This document shows positions 52,974 to 60,149 of a stretch of DNA of 64,000 nucleotides, one piece after another. The DNA is from Arthrobacter sp. Marseille-P9274 (GTDB lineage: Bacteria; Actinomycetota; Actinomycetes; Actinomycetales; Micrococcaceae): the NCBI RefSeq assembly GCF_946892675.1, contig NZ_CAMPOV010000002.1, positions 372,001 to 436,000 on the forward strand, in the 5' to 3' direction. A model generated the notes under the pieces. It worked only from the letters and a program-made list of their open reading frames with translations, made no database searches and was not told where the DNA came from. Position numbers and translations under genes: made by a program. Numbering within the stretch: the first letter of the stretch is position 1; each line of letters starts with the position of its first letter.

Positions 52974-53603
52974 ATGCGCGTTGACATTTCCCCGGAGGAA
53001 CTGGGGCCCAAGGACTTCTACAAGTTCCTCACGTCGGTGATCATCCCGCGGCCCATCGCCTGGGTATCGACGATCAGCGCCGACGGCGTGCTGAACCTGG
53101 CGCCGCATTCGTTCTTCACCGTGGCGTCCACCGATCCGCCCATCGTGCAGTTCACCCCGACGGCCCGCAAGGACAGCCTCAACAACGCGGAGTCGACGGG
53201 CGAGTTCGTGGTCAACTTCGCGCCGGAGGAGTTGTTCGCGGACATCAATGGCACGGGCACCAATTTTCCGCCGGAGGTCAGCGAGTTCGACGCCGTGGGG
53301 TTGGGCACGGAGCCGAGCCTGACCGTGCGTCCACCGCGGGTGGCCGAGTCCCCCGCGGCCCTCGAGTGCCGTGTGCACGAGATCATCCCGGTGGGCAATT
53401 CGTGGCTGGTGCTGGGGCGGGTCCTGCACGCCGCCATTAATGAGGAGATGATGGAGGGCGGCCACCCCGAGGCGACCCGGCTGAAGCCGCTTGCCCGCCT
53501 GGGGCGCAATGAGTGGAGCCGGCTGGGGGAGATTGTGCGGATCGACCGGATCCCGTACCGCGACTGGCCGAAGGACCAGCTGACCCCAAAGGACCGGAGC
53601 TGA
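52974..53603 (+). CDS. Flavin reductase-like domain protein
   Basis: 209 residues of the DIM6/NTAB flavin reductase-like (split-barrel) family: FYKFLTSVIIPRPIAWVSTISADGVLNLAPHSFFTVASTDPPIVQFTPT (FMN site) and FVVNFAPEEL. Proteins of this group bind FMN and either reduce flavins or act as oxidoreductases. I chose the ATG at 52974 (MRVDISPEEL). No partner monooxygenase adjacent. Confidence 0.85.
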   Translation: MRVDISPEELGPKDFYKFLTSVIIPRPIAWVSTISADGVLNLAPHSFFTVASTDPPIVQFTPTARKDSLNNAESTGEFVVNFAPEELFADINGTGTNFPPEVSEFDAVGLGTEPSLTVRPPRVAESPAALECRVHEIIPVGNSWLVLGRVLHAAINEEMMEGGHPEATRLKPLARLGRNEWSRLGEIVRIDRIPYRDWPKDQLTPKDRS

Positions 53604-53604
53604 T

Positions 53605-53850
53605 CTAGAGCTTTTTCCAGGCGGCGATCGCGGTCTTCTTGCGGCCGAAGAGGAAGTAGGCGGTGGGACCTATGAAGCTGATGAACGAGCCCACGGCCCA
53701 TGCCGCCTTGGGTCCGTTGATCTCCGCGGCGGGCCGTTTCCTCAGGTCGCTCAGCGCCGCGACCATGAGGCTCAGCTGGACGCCGATGGAAAGGAGGACG
53801 GACACCTTCTGGGCCGTGGTCAGTTCGTTCCAGGACTTCTTCTGTCGCAT
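53605..53850 (-). CDS. PLDc_N-type small membrane protein
   Basis: 81 residues: WNELTTAQKVSVLLSIGVQLSLMVAALSDLRKRPAAEINGPKAAWAVGSFISFIGPTAYFLFGRKK. Two membrane segments and the ending GPTAYFLFGRK match the PLDc_N domain. It converges with the flavin-reductase-like gene with one base between stops. Role unknown. Confidence 0.75.
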   Translation of the reverse strand: MRQKKSWNELTTAQKVSVLLSIGVQLSLMVAALSDLRKRPAAEINGPKAAWAVGSFISFIGPTAYFLFGRKKTAIAAWKKL

Positions 53851-53918
53851 GGCTGCTCCCTGTCATATTCGCTGGTGAGCCCAGTGTACGGTCAGCGTCG
53901 GTGGGCATAATAGGGCCC

Positions 53919-54245
53919 ATGAGCATCATCAAGATCAACGCCATCACCGTGCCAGCAGACTCCGGCGACGAGCTCGCCAAGCGCTTCGCCGCCCGCGCCG
54001 GGGCGGTGGACAACCAGGACGGCTTCGAGGGTTTCGAACTGCTGCAGCCCACCGACGAACGGACCACCTGGCTGGTCATCACCCGGTGGCGCGACGAGGA
54101 GTCCTTCGAAACCTGGAAGAACTCCAAGGCCTTCGGCCGCGGGCATGCGCAGGCCGAGGGCGAGTCCCCGCACAAACCGGTGGGCATGTCCGCCGAGCTG
54201 TGGAGCTACAAGGTCGCCGGGGGCTCAACCGGCCGGCAGGCGTAG
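53919..54245 (+). CDS. ABM/heme-degrading-monooxygenase-like protein
   Basis: A 108-residue single-domain ferredoxin-like protein: IIKINAITVPADSGDELAKRFAARAG, GFEGFELLQPTDERTTWLVITRWRDEESFETWKNSKAFGRGHAQ. The N near the start, the W in the RW motif and H in FGRGHAQ match the catalytic Asn, Trp and His of IsdG/MhuD-like heme oxygenases, so heme degradation is likely. The ATG at 53919 is preferred. Confidence 0.75.
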   Translation: MSIIKINAITVPADSGDELAKRFAARAGAVDNQDGFEGFELLQPTDERTTWLVITRWRDEESFETWKNSKAFGRGHAQAEGESPHKPVGMSAELWSYKVAGGSTGRQA

Positions 54246-54263
54246 CCCGGCCGGCCTAACCGG

Positions 54264-54980
54264 TCAGCCGTCGGTGCGCTGGTAGCTCCAGGGCAGCGAG
54301 CTGACGTCCAGCCGGTGCCGACCCCCCGCCCGGGGGCCGGCAGAGGCGTCGGCATCGGGATAATCCGCGTCGCCGGACCAGAGCACCAGTCTGCGTCCGT
54401 CGGCGTCCGCCCGCTGGCGGCTCTGGTAGGTCTCGGGCTCACCCGTCCGGGCGCGGCCGAGGGCGGTCTCGACGTTGGCACAGCCGGAGAGCCAGTGCAG
54501 CGTCACCCAGGTGGGCGGGATCAGGGACATGGCTCCGGCGGCATGCCGGGACAACGCCTCCCTCGGGCTGAGCCACGCATAATCCTCGAGCTCTCCCACG
54601 TTCAGGACGATCTCCTGTCCAGGCACCGGCGCGGGCGCAACAAAAAAGTAGGTCCGGAAACGGCGCGGCTGTACGGAGTCCGGAATCCACACGGACAAGT
54701 GGACCAACTGGTCGGCGTGCACCTGAAGCCGGGTCTCTTCCCAGGTTTCCCTGACGCCGGCGCGGCGGGCGGCGAGCACTTCATGCGCATCCGCCCTGCC
54801 GCCGTCGTTGGCGTCATCATGCCCGCGGGGACCAAAATCCTCCGGATCCACCTTGCCGCCCGGAAACACCCAGGCGCCGGCGAAGGAGCCGGTCTGGGGC
54901 CGCTCCAGCAAGAGCACCTCAAGGCCGCCGGGCACATCCCGCAGCAGTACCACGGTGGCAGCAAGAACCGCAGGCGGCAT
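54264..54980 (-). CDS. NUDIX hydrolase
   Basis: 238 residues: N-terminal AATVVLLRDVPGGLEVLLLERP, GAWVFPGGKVDPEDFG, and the Nudix box helix ARRAGVRETWEETRLQV (REtwEE core). A ~25-residue insertion lies between the GG of the box start and the RE helix, which is wider than the standard GX5EX7REUXEEXGU spacing, as in a subgroup of CoA/diphosphate hydrolases (NUDT19-like). Start chosen at ATG 54980 with AAGGGG upstream. Substrate unknown. Confidence 0.85.
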   Translation of the reverse strand: MPPAVLAATVVLLRDVPGGLEVLLLERPQTGSFAGAWVFPGGKVDPEDFGPRGHDDANDGGRADAHEVLAARRAGVRETWEETRLQVHADQLVHLSVWIPDSVQPRRFRTYFFVAPAPVPGQEIVLNVGELEDYAWLSPREALSRHAAGAMSLIPPTWVTLHWLSGCANVETALGRARTGEPETYQSRQRADADGRRLVLWSGDADYPDADASAGPRAGGRHRLDVSSLPWSYQRTDG

Positions 54981-55080
54981 GATCGGGCCCCTTCTTTTCG
55001 ACGCGCACAGCTGGCTCCAACGTACATTGCCCGCCGCTGCCCCGCGCAATACGAGGCGGAGGCGAAGAGCTGAAAACGTT

Positions 55081-55112
55081 GCGGCGGCCGCGAATATTCG
55101 GGCGGCCGCCGC
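55081..55112 (-). terminator. catA terminator
   Basis: A perfect 11-bp stem (GCGGCGGCCGC and complement) with a 10-base loop and a short TTTT nearby lies just past the ancestral catA stop (55131), on the minus strand. Confidence 0.75.
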
Positions 55113-55130
55113 TCAAATGGTGGATGAAGC

Positions 55131-55980
55131 TTAGTTGGCCGGATCCAGCACGAAGTTGTGAGATGACTTCGCGGCCGGAGCCGTCGGCCTTGTCCTGCGG
55201 GTCAAGGACCAGCTCGGGCTTGACGGCCGAGGCGATGTCGTCGGACAGGTGCTCATCGCCTACGAAGTAGAGCTGGGCGGTGATCTCCTGGTACCCCTCG
55301 GCATGGACCTTGACGTGAATGTGCGCCGGGCGCCAGGCATGCCAGCCGGCCGCGGCGATCAGCTGGCCGCAGGCACCGTCCGTCGGAATCTGGTAGGGAG
55401 CCGGCTGCATGGTGTTGATCTGGAAGTAGCCGTCGGCGTCGGCGACGACAGTGCCGCGCAGGTTCCATTCGGGCAGGCCGGGCGCGTACTGCGAGTAGAA
55501 GCCGGCGTCATCGGCGTGCCAGATTTCCACGATGCCGCCGGGCAGCGGTTCGCCGGCCACGTTGGTGATGCGGCCTTCCCAGAGCAGCGGCGTGCCGGAC
55601 TCGTCTTCACGCATCGGCAGGGTCGCCGGCGATTCCAGCTTCGGTGCATCCGGGACGTAGTAAGGACCCTCGATGCTGCCCTTGCTGCCCTCGCGGCTCT
55701 CGTTGGCCACTTCCTCCACGGAGTGCTCGACCCAGACGTCGAGGAACAGCGGCCATTCGCCGTCTTCGCCGACCTTGATCAGCCAAGCCTTGAAGGCGTT
55801 GTACTCGTCGTACGTCACCTTCTCTTCGAGCACCGTATCGTTGACGGCCTTGACGAGGCGCGAGGCCAGGAGGTTGACGCGCTCCTGGCTGGTGCCGGCG
55901 GCGAACTTCTTGTTTTCGTGGAAACGCTCCGTCGCCTTCGCGCCTGAAGCGGCGGCAGTGGCTTGGGTTTCAGCAGTCAT
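55131..55980 (-). CDS. catA: Catechol 1,2-dioxygenase, with a frameshift near the 3' end
   Basis: An intradiol dioxygenase that cleaves catechol to cis,cis-muconate. Fe(III) ligands are Tyr162 (GFYSQY), Tyr196 (PYQIPTDG), His220 and His222 (HAWRPAHIHVKV). The N-terminal helical domain is that of catechol dioxygenases. Residues to about 271 (DGSGREV) are normal, but the frame then continues as ISQLRAGSG for about 80 residues to 54919, overlapping the NUDIX gene. One extra base at 55155-55167 explains this: without it the end reads FVLDPAN and stops at 55131-55133, just before a hairpin terminator. This may be a real mutation or an assembly error. Start ATG 55980. Confidence 0.9.
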
Positions 55981-56168
55981 GTCGGTTCCTTCTCTCGTAC
56001 TGTTCCGGGCCCCTTCGCCCGGCAGCGGCTGCTCGAACGTGCTGCAGCCGGGCAACCCCAACAGTGGGCCCGGGCACATCTGATTTTGCCCTGCAGTAAC
56101 CGTAGCCACATTTTTTAGGACCAACAAATACAAATATCCCGCCGATTAGTATCAATCACGTCTCAATC

Positions 56169-56193
56169 CACCCCTAGGTCAAGCCTAGGGGTG
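56169..56193 (+). promoter_or_regulatory. Dyad in the divergent catA-benA promoter region
   Basis: CACCCCTAGG-TCAAG-CCTAGGGGTG, a perfect 10-bp inverted repeat with a 5-base spacer, lies in the 324-base gap between catA and benA; a further half site, ACCCTAG, follows at 56194. It is a strong candidate for the binding site of the LuxR-type regulator at 60150-62822. A small hairpin (GCCACCAC at 56258 with GTGGTGGC at 56277) lies closer to benA. Confidence 0.65.
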
Positions 56194-56304
56194 ACCCTAG
56201 TGTGAGCCGCGCTTCCTGCTGGAACAGTTGTCGCTAAATGTCGAGCAGCATGTGACAGCCACCACGCTACTCAGTGGTGGTGGCCATAGATGAAGGAGAC
56301 GTAC

Positions 56305-57681
56305 ATGACCCGGACACTGAGCGCTGTCGGCGCAACACTGGACGATGCCGTCGTAGAGGATCACGAGAACGGAGTTCATCGGGCGAAGCGGAGCATCTTC
56401 ACGGACGAGGAGCTGTTCGAGCTAGAGATGAAGCACATCTTCGAGGGCAACTGGGTGTACCTGGCGCACGAGAGCCAGATCCCGGAGATCGGGGACTACT
56501 TCACCACGTACATCGGCAGGACCCCGGTGGTCATTTCCCGCTCCAAGGACGGCGAGCTGAACTGCCTGGTCAACGCGTGCAGCCACCGCGGCGCGATGCT
56601 GTGCCGGCGCAAGACGGACAACCGGACCAACTTCACCTGCCCGTTCCACGGCTGGACGTTCAACAACAAGGGCAAACTGCTCAAGGTCAAGGACTCCCGC
56701 GGCGCCGGCTACCCCGAGCAGTTCAACAAGGACGGCTCGCACGATCTGACGAAGGTCGCCCGTTTCGAGTCCTACCGCGGGTTCCTCTTCGGCTCCCTGA
56801 AGGCAGACGTCAAGCCGCTCGAGGAGCACCTGGGCGACGCGACGAAGATCATCGACATGGTCGTGGACCAGTCCCCGGAGGGCCTGGAGGTCCTGCGCGG
56901 GTCCTCGACCTACACCTACGACGGGAACTGGAAGGTCCAGGCCGAGAACGGCGCGGACGGCTACCACGTCTCCGCCACGCACTGGAACTACGCCGCGACC
57001 ACGGCCCGGCGCACCGCGGGCGAGTCCACGAACGAGACGAAGGCGATGGACGCCGGGACCTGGGGCAAGCAGGGCGGCGGCTACTACTCGTTCGAGCACG
57101 GCCACCTGCTGCTGTGGATGTGGTGGGGCAACCCCGAAGACCGCCCGCTCTACGAACGCCGGCAGGAACTGGCCGCCGAATTCGGCGCGGAGAAGGCCGA
57201 GTTCATGGTCGGCGCGTCCCGCAACCTGTGCCTGTACCCGAACGTGTACCTGATGGACCAGTTCTCCTCGCAGATCCGCCACTTCCGCCCGATCTCGGTG
57301 GACAAGACCGAGGTCACGATCTACTGCATCGCCCCGAAGGGCGAGTCCGACGCCGCCCGCGCGAACCGGATCCGCCAGTACGAGGACTTCTTCAACGCCT
57401 CCGGCATGGCCACCCCCGACGACCTCGAGGAATTCCGCTCCTGCCAGAAAACCTACCTCGCCGAAACCGCCAAATGGAACGACCTCAGCCGCGGCGTGGC
57501 ACACCAGCTCAACGGCCCGGACGAACAGGCCCGAAAGATCGGCATCAACCCGCTCTCCAGCGGCGCCAAGACCGAAGACGAAGGCCTCTACCCCGTCCAG
57601 CACGGTTACTGGGCAGAAACCATGCGCAAGGCCGTTGCGGCGGAAGAAGCCGAAGAACGCGCTGCACAGGCCCAGAACTAG
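56305..57681 (+). CDS. benA: Benzoate 1,2-dioxygenase alpha subunit
   Basis: A 458-residue Rieske oxygenase. Cluster ligands C92, H94, C112, H115 (CSHRGAMLC...CPFHG); catalytic-iron region [19 protein letters not shown] with D, H and H of the facial triad. It forms, with BenB, the dioxygenase that makes the benzoate cis-diol. The ATG at 56305 follows AAGGAG; an earlier ATG at 56290 has no SD. First gene of benABCD; toluate-type substrates cannot be excluded, as XylX is close. Confidence 0.93.
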   Translation: MTRTLSAVGATLDDAVVEDHENGVHRAKRSIFTDEELFELEMKHIFEGNWVYLAHESQIPEIGDYFTTYIGRTPVVISRSKDGELNCLVNACSHRGAMLCRRKTDNRTNFTCPFHGWTFNNKGKLLKVKDSRGAGYPEQFNKDGSHDLTKVARFESYRGFLFGSLKADVKPLEEHLGDATKIIDMVVDQSPEGLEVLRGSSTYTYDGNWKVQAENGADGYHVSATHWNYAATTARRTAGESTNETKAMDAGTWGKQGGGYYSFEHGHLLLWMWWGNPEDRPLYERRQELAAEFGAEKAEFMVGASRNLCLYPNVYLMDQFSSQIRHFRPISVDKTEVTIYCIAPKGESDAARANRIRQYEDFFNASGMATPDDLEEFRSCQKTYLAETAKWNDLSRGVAHQLNGPDEQARKIGINPLSSGAKTEDEGLYPVQHGYWAETMRKAVAAEEAEERAAQAQN

Positions 57682-57701
57682 CCCGGATAAGGATTCCTGC
57701 C

Positions 57702-58217
57702 ATGACTGTCACCATGTCCGAAAACAAGGCCGCCACTCTCGAGGGCATCCGCGAGTTCCTGTTCCGGGAGGCGCGGTTCCTGGACGACCGGGAGTTCGAG
57801 CGGTGGCTTGACTGCTACCACCCGTCCGCCGAGTTCTGGATGCCGGCCTGGGACGACAACGACGAACTCACCGAGGACCCGCAGCGCGAGATCTCGCTGA
57901 TCTACTACTCCAACCGCGGCGGCATCGAAGACCGCGTCTTCCGCATCCGCACCGACCGCTCCAGCGCCACCAGCCTGCCCGAACCCCGCACCGGGCACAA
58001 CATCACCAACGTCGAAATCATCGAACAACGCGACACCGAAGTCGACGTCCGCTTCAACTGGTTCACCCTCTACTACCGCTACAACAACGTCGACACCTAC
58101 TTCGGCACCTCGTACTACACCATCGACACCTCCGGCACCCAGCCCGTGATCCTCAAGAAGAAAGTCGTCCTCAAAAACGACTACATCCACCACGTCGTGG
58201 ACATCTACCACATCTGA
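57702..58217 (+). CDS. benB: Benzoate 1,2-dioxygenase beta subunit
   Basis: 171 residues with the small-subunit fold: REFLFREARFLDDREFERWLDCYHPSAEFWMPAW, YYSNRGGIEDRVFRIRTDRSSATSLPEPRTGHNITNVEI. It structurally supports the alpha subunit. Starts 20 bases after benA with AAGGATT. Confidence 0.93.
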   Translation: MTVTMSENKAATLEGIREFLFREARFLDDREFERWLDCYHPSAEFWMPAWDDNDELTEDPQREISLIYYSNRGGIEDRVFRIRTDRSSATSLPEPRTGHNITNVEIIEQRDTEVDVRFNWFTLYYRYNNVDTYFGTSYYTIDTSGTQPVILKKKVVLKNDYIHHVVDIYHI

Positions 58218-58243
58218 TTCCCTGGCCTGAAAGGAAAATCCTC

Positions 58244-59287
58244 ATGACCTACAAGGTTGCATTGAGCTTCGAAGATGGCGTCACCCGGTTCATCAAGTGC
58301 GGACCGAACGAGACGGTCGCCGACGCCTCCTACAAGGCGCGCATCAACATCCCGCTGGACTGCCGCGACGGCGCCTGCGGCACCTGCAAATCCCTCTGCG
58401 AATCCGGCACCTACGACGGCGGGGACTACATCGACGAGGCCCTCACCGACGAGGAGGCCGAGGCCGGCTACGCCCTGCCGTGCCAGATGACGCCCAAGAG
58501 CGACCTGGTGCTGCAGATCCCCACTACCTCCGACATGGCCAAGACCGGCGCCAGCACCCACAGCGGCACTATCACGGAGATCAGGCGCTACTCCCCGACC
58601 ACCATCGGCTTCAGCATGGCGGTCGAGGACCGCGCGGCGCTCTCCTACCTGCCCGGCCAGTACGTGAACATCCAGGTCCCGGGCACGGACGTCGAGCGGT
58701 CCTACTCCTTCAGCAACGGCCCGGACACCGAGGACATCTCGTTCCTGGTCAAGATCACCGAGGGCGGGGCCATGTCCACCTACCTCAGCGACCGGGCGGA
58801 AGTCGGAGACACTCTGGCCCTCACCGGCCCGATGGGGTCCTTCTTCCTCCGCGAGCCCAAGCGTCCCGCGCTGCTGCTCGGTGGCGGCACCGGCCTGGCG
58901 CCCCTGCTCGCGATGCTCGAAACCATGACGACGACGGCGCCCGGCCAGCCCGTGCACCTCATCCTGGGCGTGACCACGGATGCGGACCTGGTGGAGCTGG
59001 ACAAGCTTCGCCACTACGCGGACACCATCGAGGGCTTCACCTGGGACTACTGCGTCGCCGACCCGGAGAGCGAGGCCCCGAACAAGGGCTACGTCACCGC
59101 CCTGATCGAGCCGACCCACGTCAACGACGGCGACGTCGACGTGTACCTCTGCGGCCCGCCTCCCATGGTCGAAGCGGTGCGCGGCTTCCTGAAGTCCGAG
59201 GGCATCACGCCGGCGAACTTCTACTCCGAGAAGTTTGCCCTGGCCACCGCTCCCGCCGCCGGCGACCTCGTCGGGGCCTCAGCGTGA
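58244..59287 (+). CDS. benC: Benzoate dioxygenase reductase
   Basis: A 347-residue reductase: N-terminal [2Fe-2S] ferredoxin domain with C40, C45, C48 and C80 (CRDGACGTC), FAD domain (ERSYSFSN) and NAD domain (LLLGGGTGLAPLLAMLE, YLCGPPPMVEAV). It carries electrons from NADH to BenAB. The GTGA overlap with benD couples translation. Confidence 0.93.
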   Translation: MTYKVALSFEDGVTRFIKCGPNETVADASYKARINIPLDCRDGACGTCKSLCESGTYDGGDYIDEALTDEEAEAGYALPCQMTPKSDLVLQIPTTSDMAKTGASTHSGTITEIRRYSPTTIGFSMAVEDRAALSYLPGQYVNIQVPGTDVERSYSFSNGPDTEDISFLVKITEGGAMSTYLSDRAEVGDTLALTGPMGSFFLREPKRPALLLGGGTGLAPLLAMLETMTTTAPGQPVHLILGVTTDADLVELDKLRHYADTIEGFTWDYCVADPESEAPNKGYVTALIEPTHVNDGDVDVYLCGPPPMVEAVRGFLKSEGITPANFYSEKFALATAPAAGDLVGASA

Positions 59288-60111
59288 GCACCGGCTCCGC
59301 GGCTGCCTCAACGGAACGGCCCGAACGGGTTTTTCCGGGACGGTTCGACGGCAAGGTCGCCATGGTGACCGGTGCCGCGCAAGGCATCGGGCTGGCAGTG
59401 GCGCGCAGGATCAGCGCGGAGGGCGCCGCCGTCGTACTGGTTGACCGCTCCGAACTCATCCACGAGGTCGCCGCGGAACTGGCCGCGGCCGGGGCCAAGG
59501 CTACCAGCGTGACGGCCGACCTAGAGCGATTCGCCGGCGCCGAAGCGGCGGTGGCCGAGGCGGTGGCGGCGCATGGCCGGATCGATGTGCTGGTCAACAA
59601 CGTCGGCGGCACCATCTGGGCCAAGCCGTACGAGCACTATGCCGCCGAGGAAATCCAGCAGGAAATCCAGCGCTCCCTGTTTCCAACCCTGTGGACGTGC
59701 CGCGCGGCGCTGCCGCACCTGATCGAACAGGGCGCGGGCGTGATCGTGAATGTCTCCTCGGTGGCCACGCGCGGCGTCAACCGGGTGCCCTACGCTGCCG
59801 CGAAGGGCGGGGTGAATGCCCTGACGCAGTCACTGGCCCTGGAGGCGGCGCCGCACGGCATCCGCGTCGTCGCCACCGCGCCCGGCGGCACCGAGGCGCC
59901 GGTGCGGAAGGTCAAACGCGGGCCGGAACCGGAGCAGGAGCAAGAGAAGGCCTGGTACCAGCAGATCGTGGACCAGACGGTGAATTCGTCGCTGCTGAAG
60001 CGCTATGGAAGCCTCGATGAGCAGGCCGCGGCCATCGTGTTCCTGGCCTCGGACGAAGCCTCGTACATCACCGGCACCGTCCTGCCCGTGGCCGGCGGCG
60101 ACCTCGGCTGA
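59284..60111 (+). CDS. benD: Benzoate cis-diol dehydrogenase
   Basis: A 275-residue SDR: TGAAQGIG (NAD motif), VDRSE, NNVGG, and S/Y/K catalysis in NVSSVATRGVNRVPYAAAKGG. It oxidises 1,6-dihydroxycyclohexa-2,4-diene-1-carboxylate with loss of CO2 to catechol. An N-terminal extension of about 20 residues precedes the Rossmann fold. GTG at 59284 overlaps benC. Confidence 0.92.
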   Translation: MSTGSAAASTERPERVFPGRFDGKVAMVTGAAQGIGLAVARRISAEGAAVVLVDRSELIHEVAAELAAAGAKATSVTADLERFAGAEAAVAEAVAAHGRIDVLVNNVGGTIWAKPYEHYAAEEIQQEIQRSLFPTLWTCRAALPHLIEQGAGVIVNVSSVATRGVNRVPYAAAKGGVNALTQSLALEAAPHGIRVVATAPGGTEAPVRKVKRGPEPEQEQEKAWYQQIVDQTVNSSLLKRYGSLDEQAAAIVFLASDEASYITGTVLPVAGGDLG

Positions 60112-60149
60112 ACTGTGCCGCGGCGCACATCGGGCTAATCTCGTAATCT

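Noticed and set aside
54919-55130. The ~70 extra residues at the C-terminus of the CatA frame as a genuine domain
   Set aside because: They read antisense through a terminator and the NUDIX start, while the expected CatA end exists in the adjacent frame.
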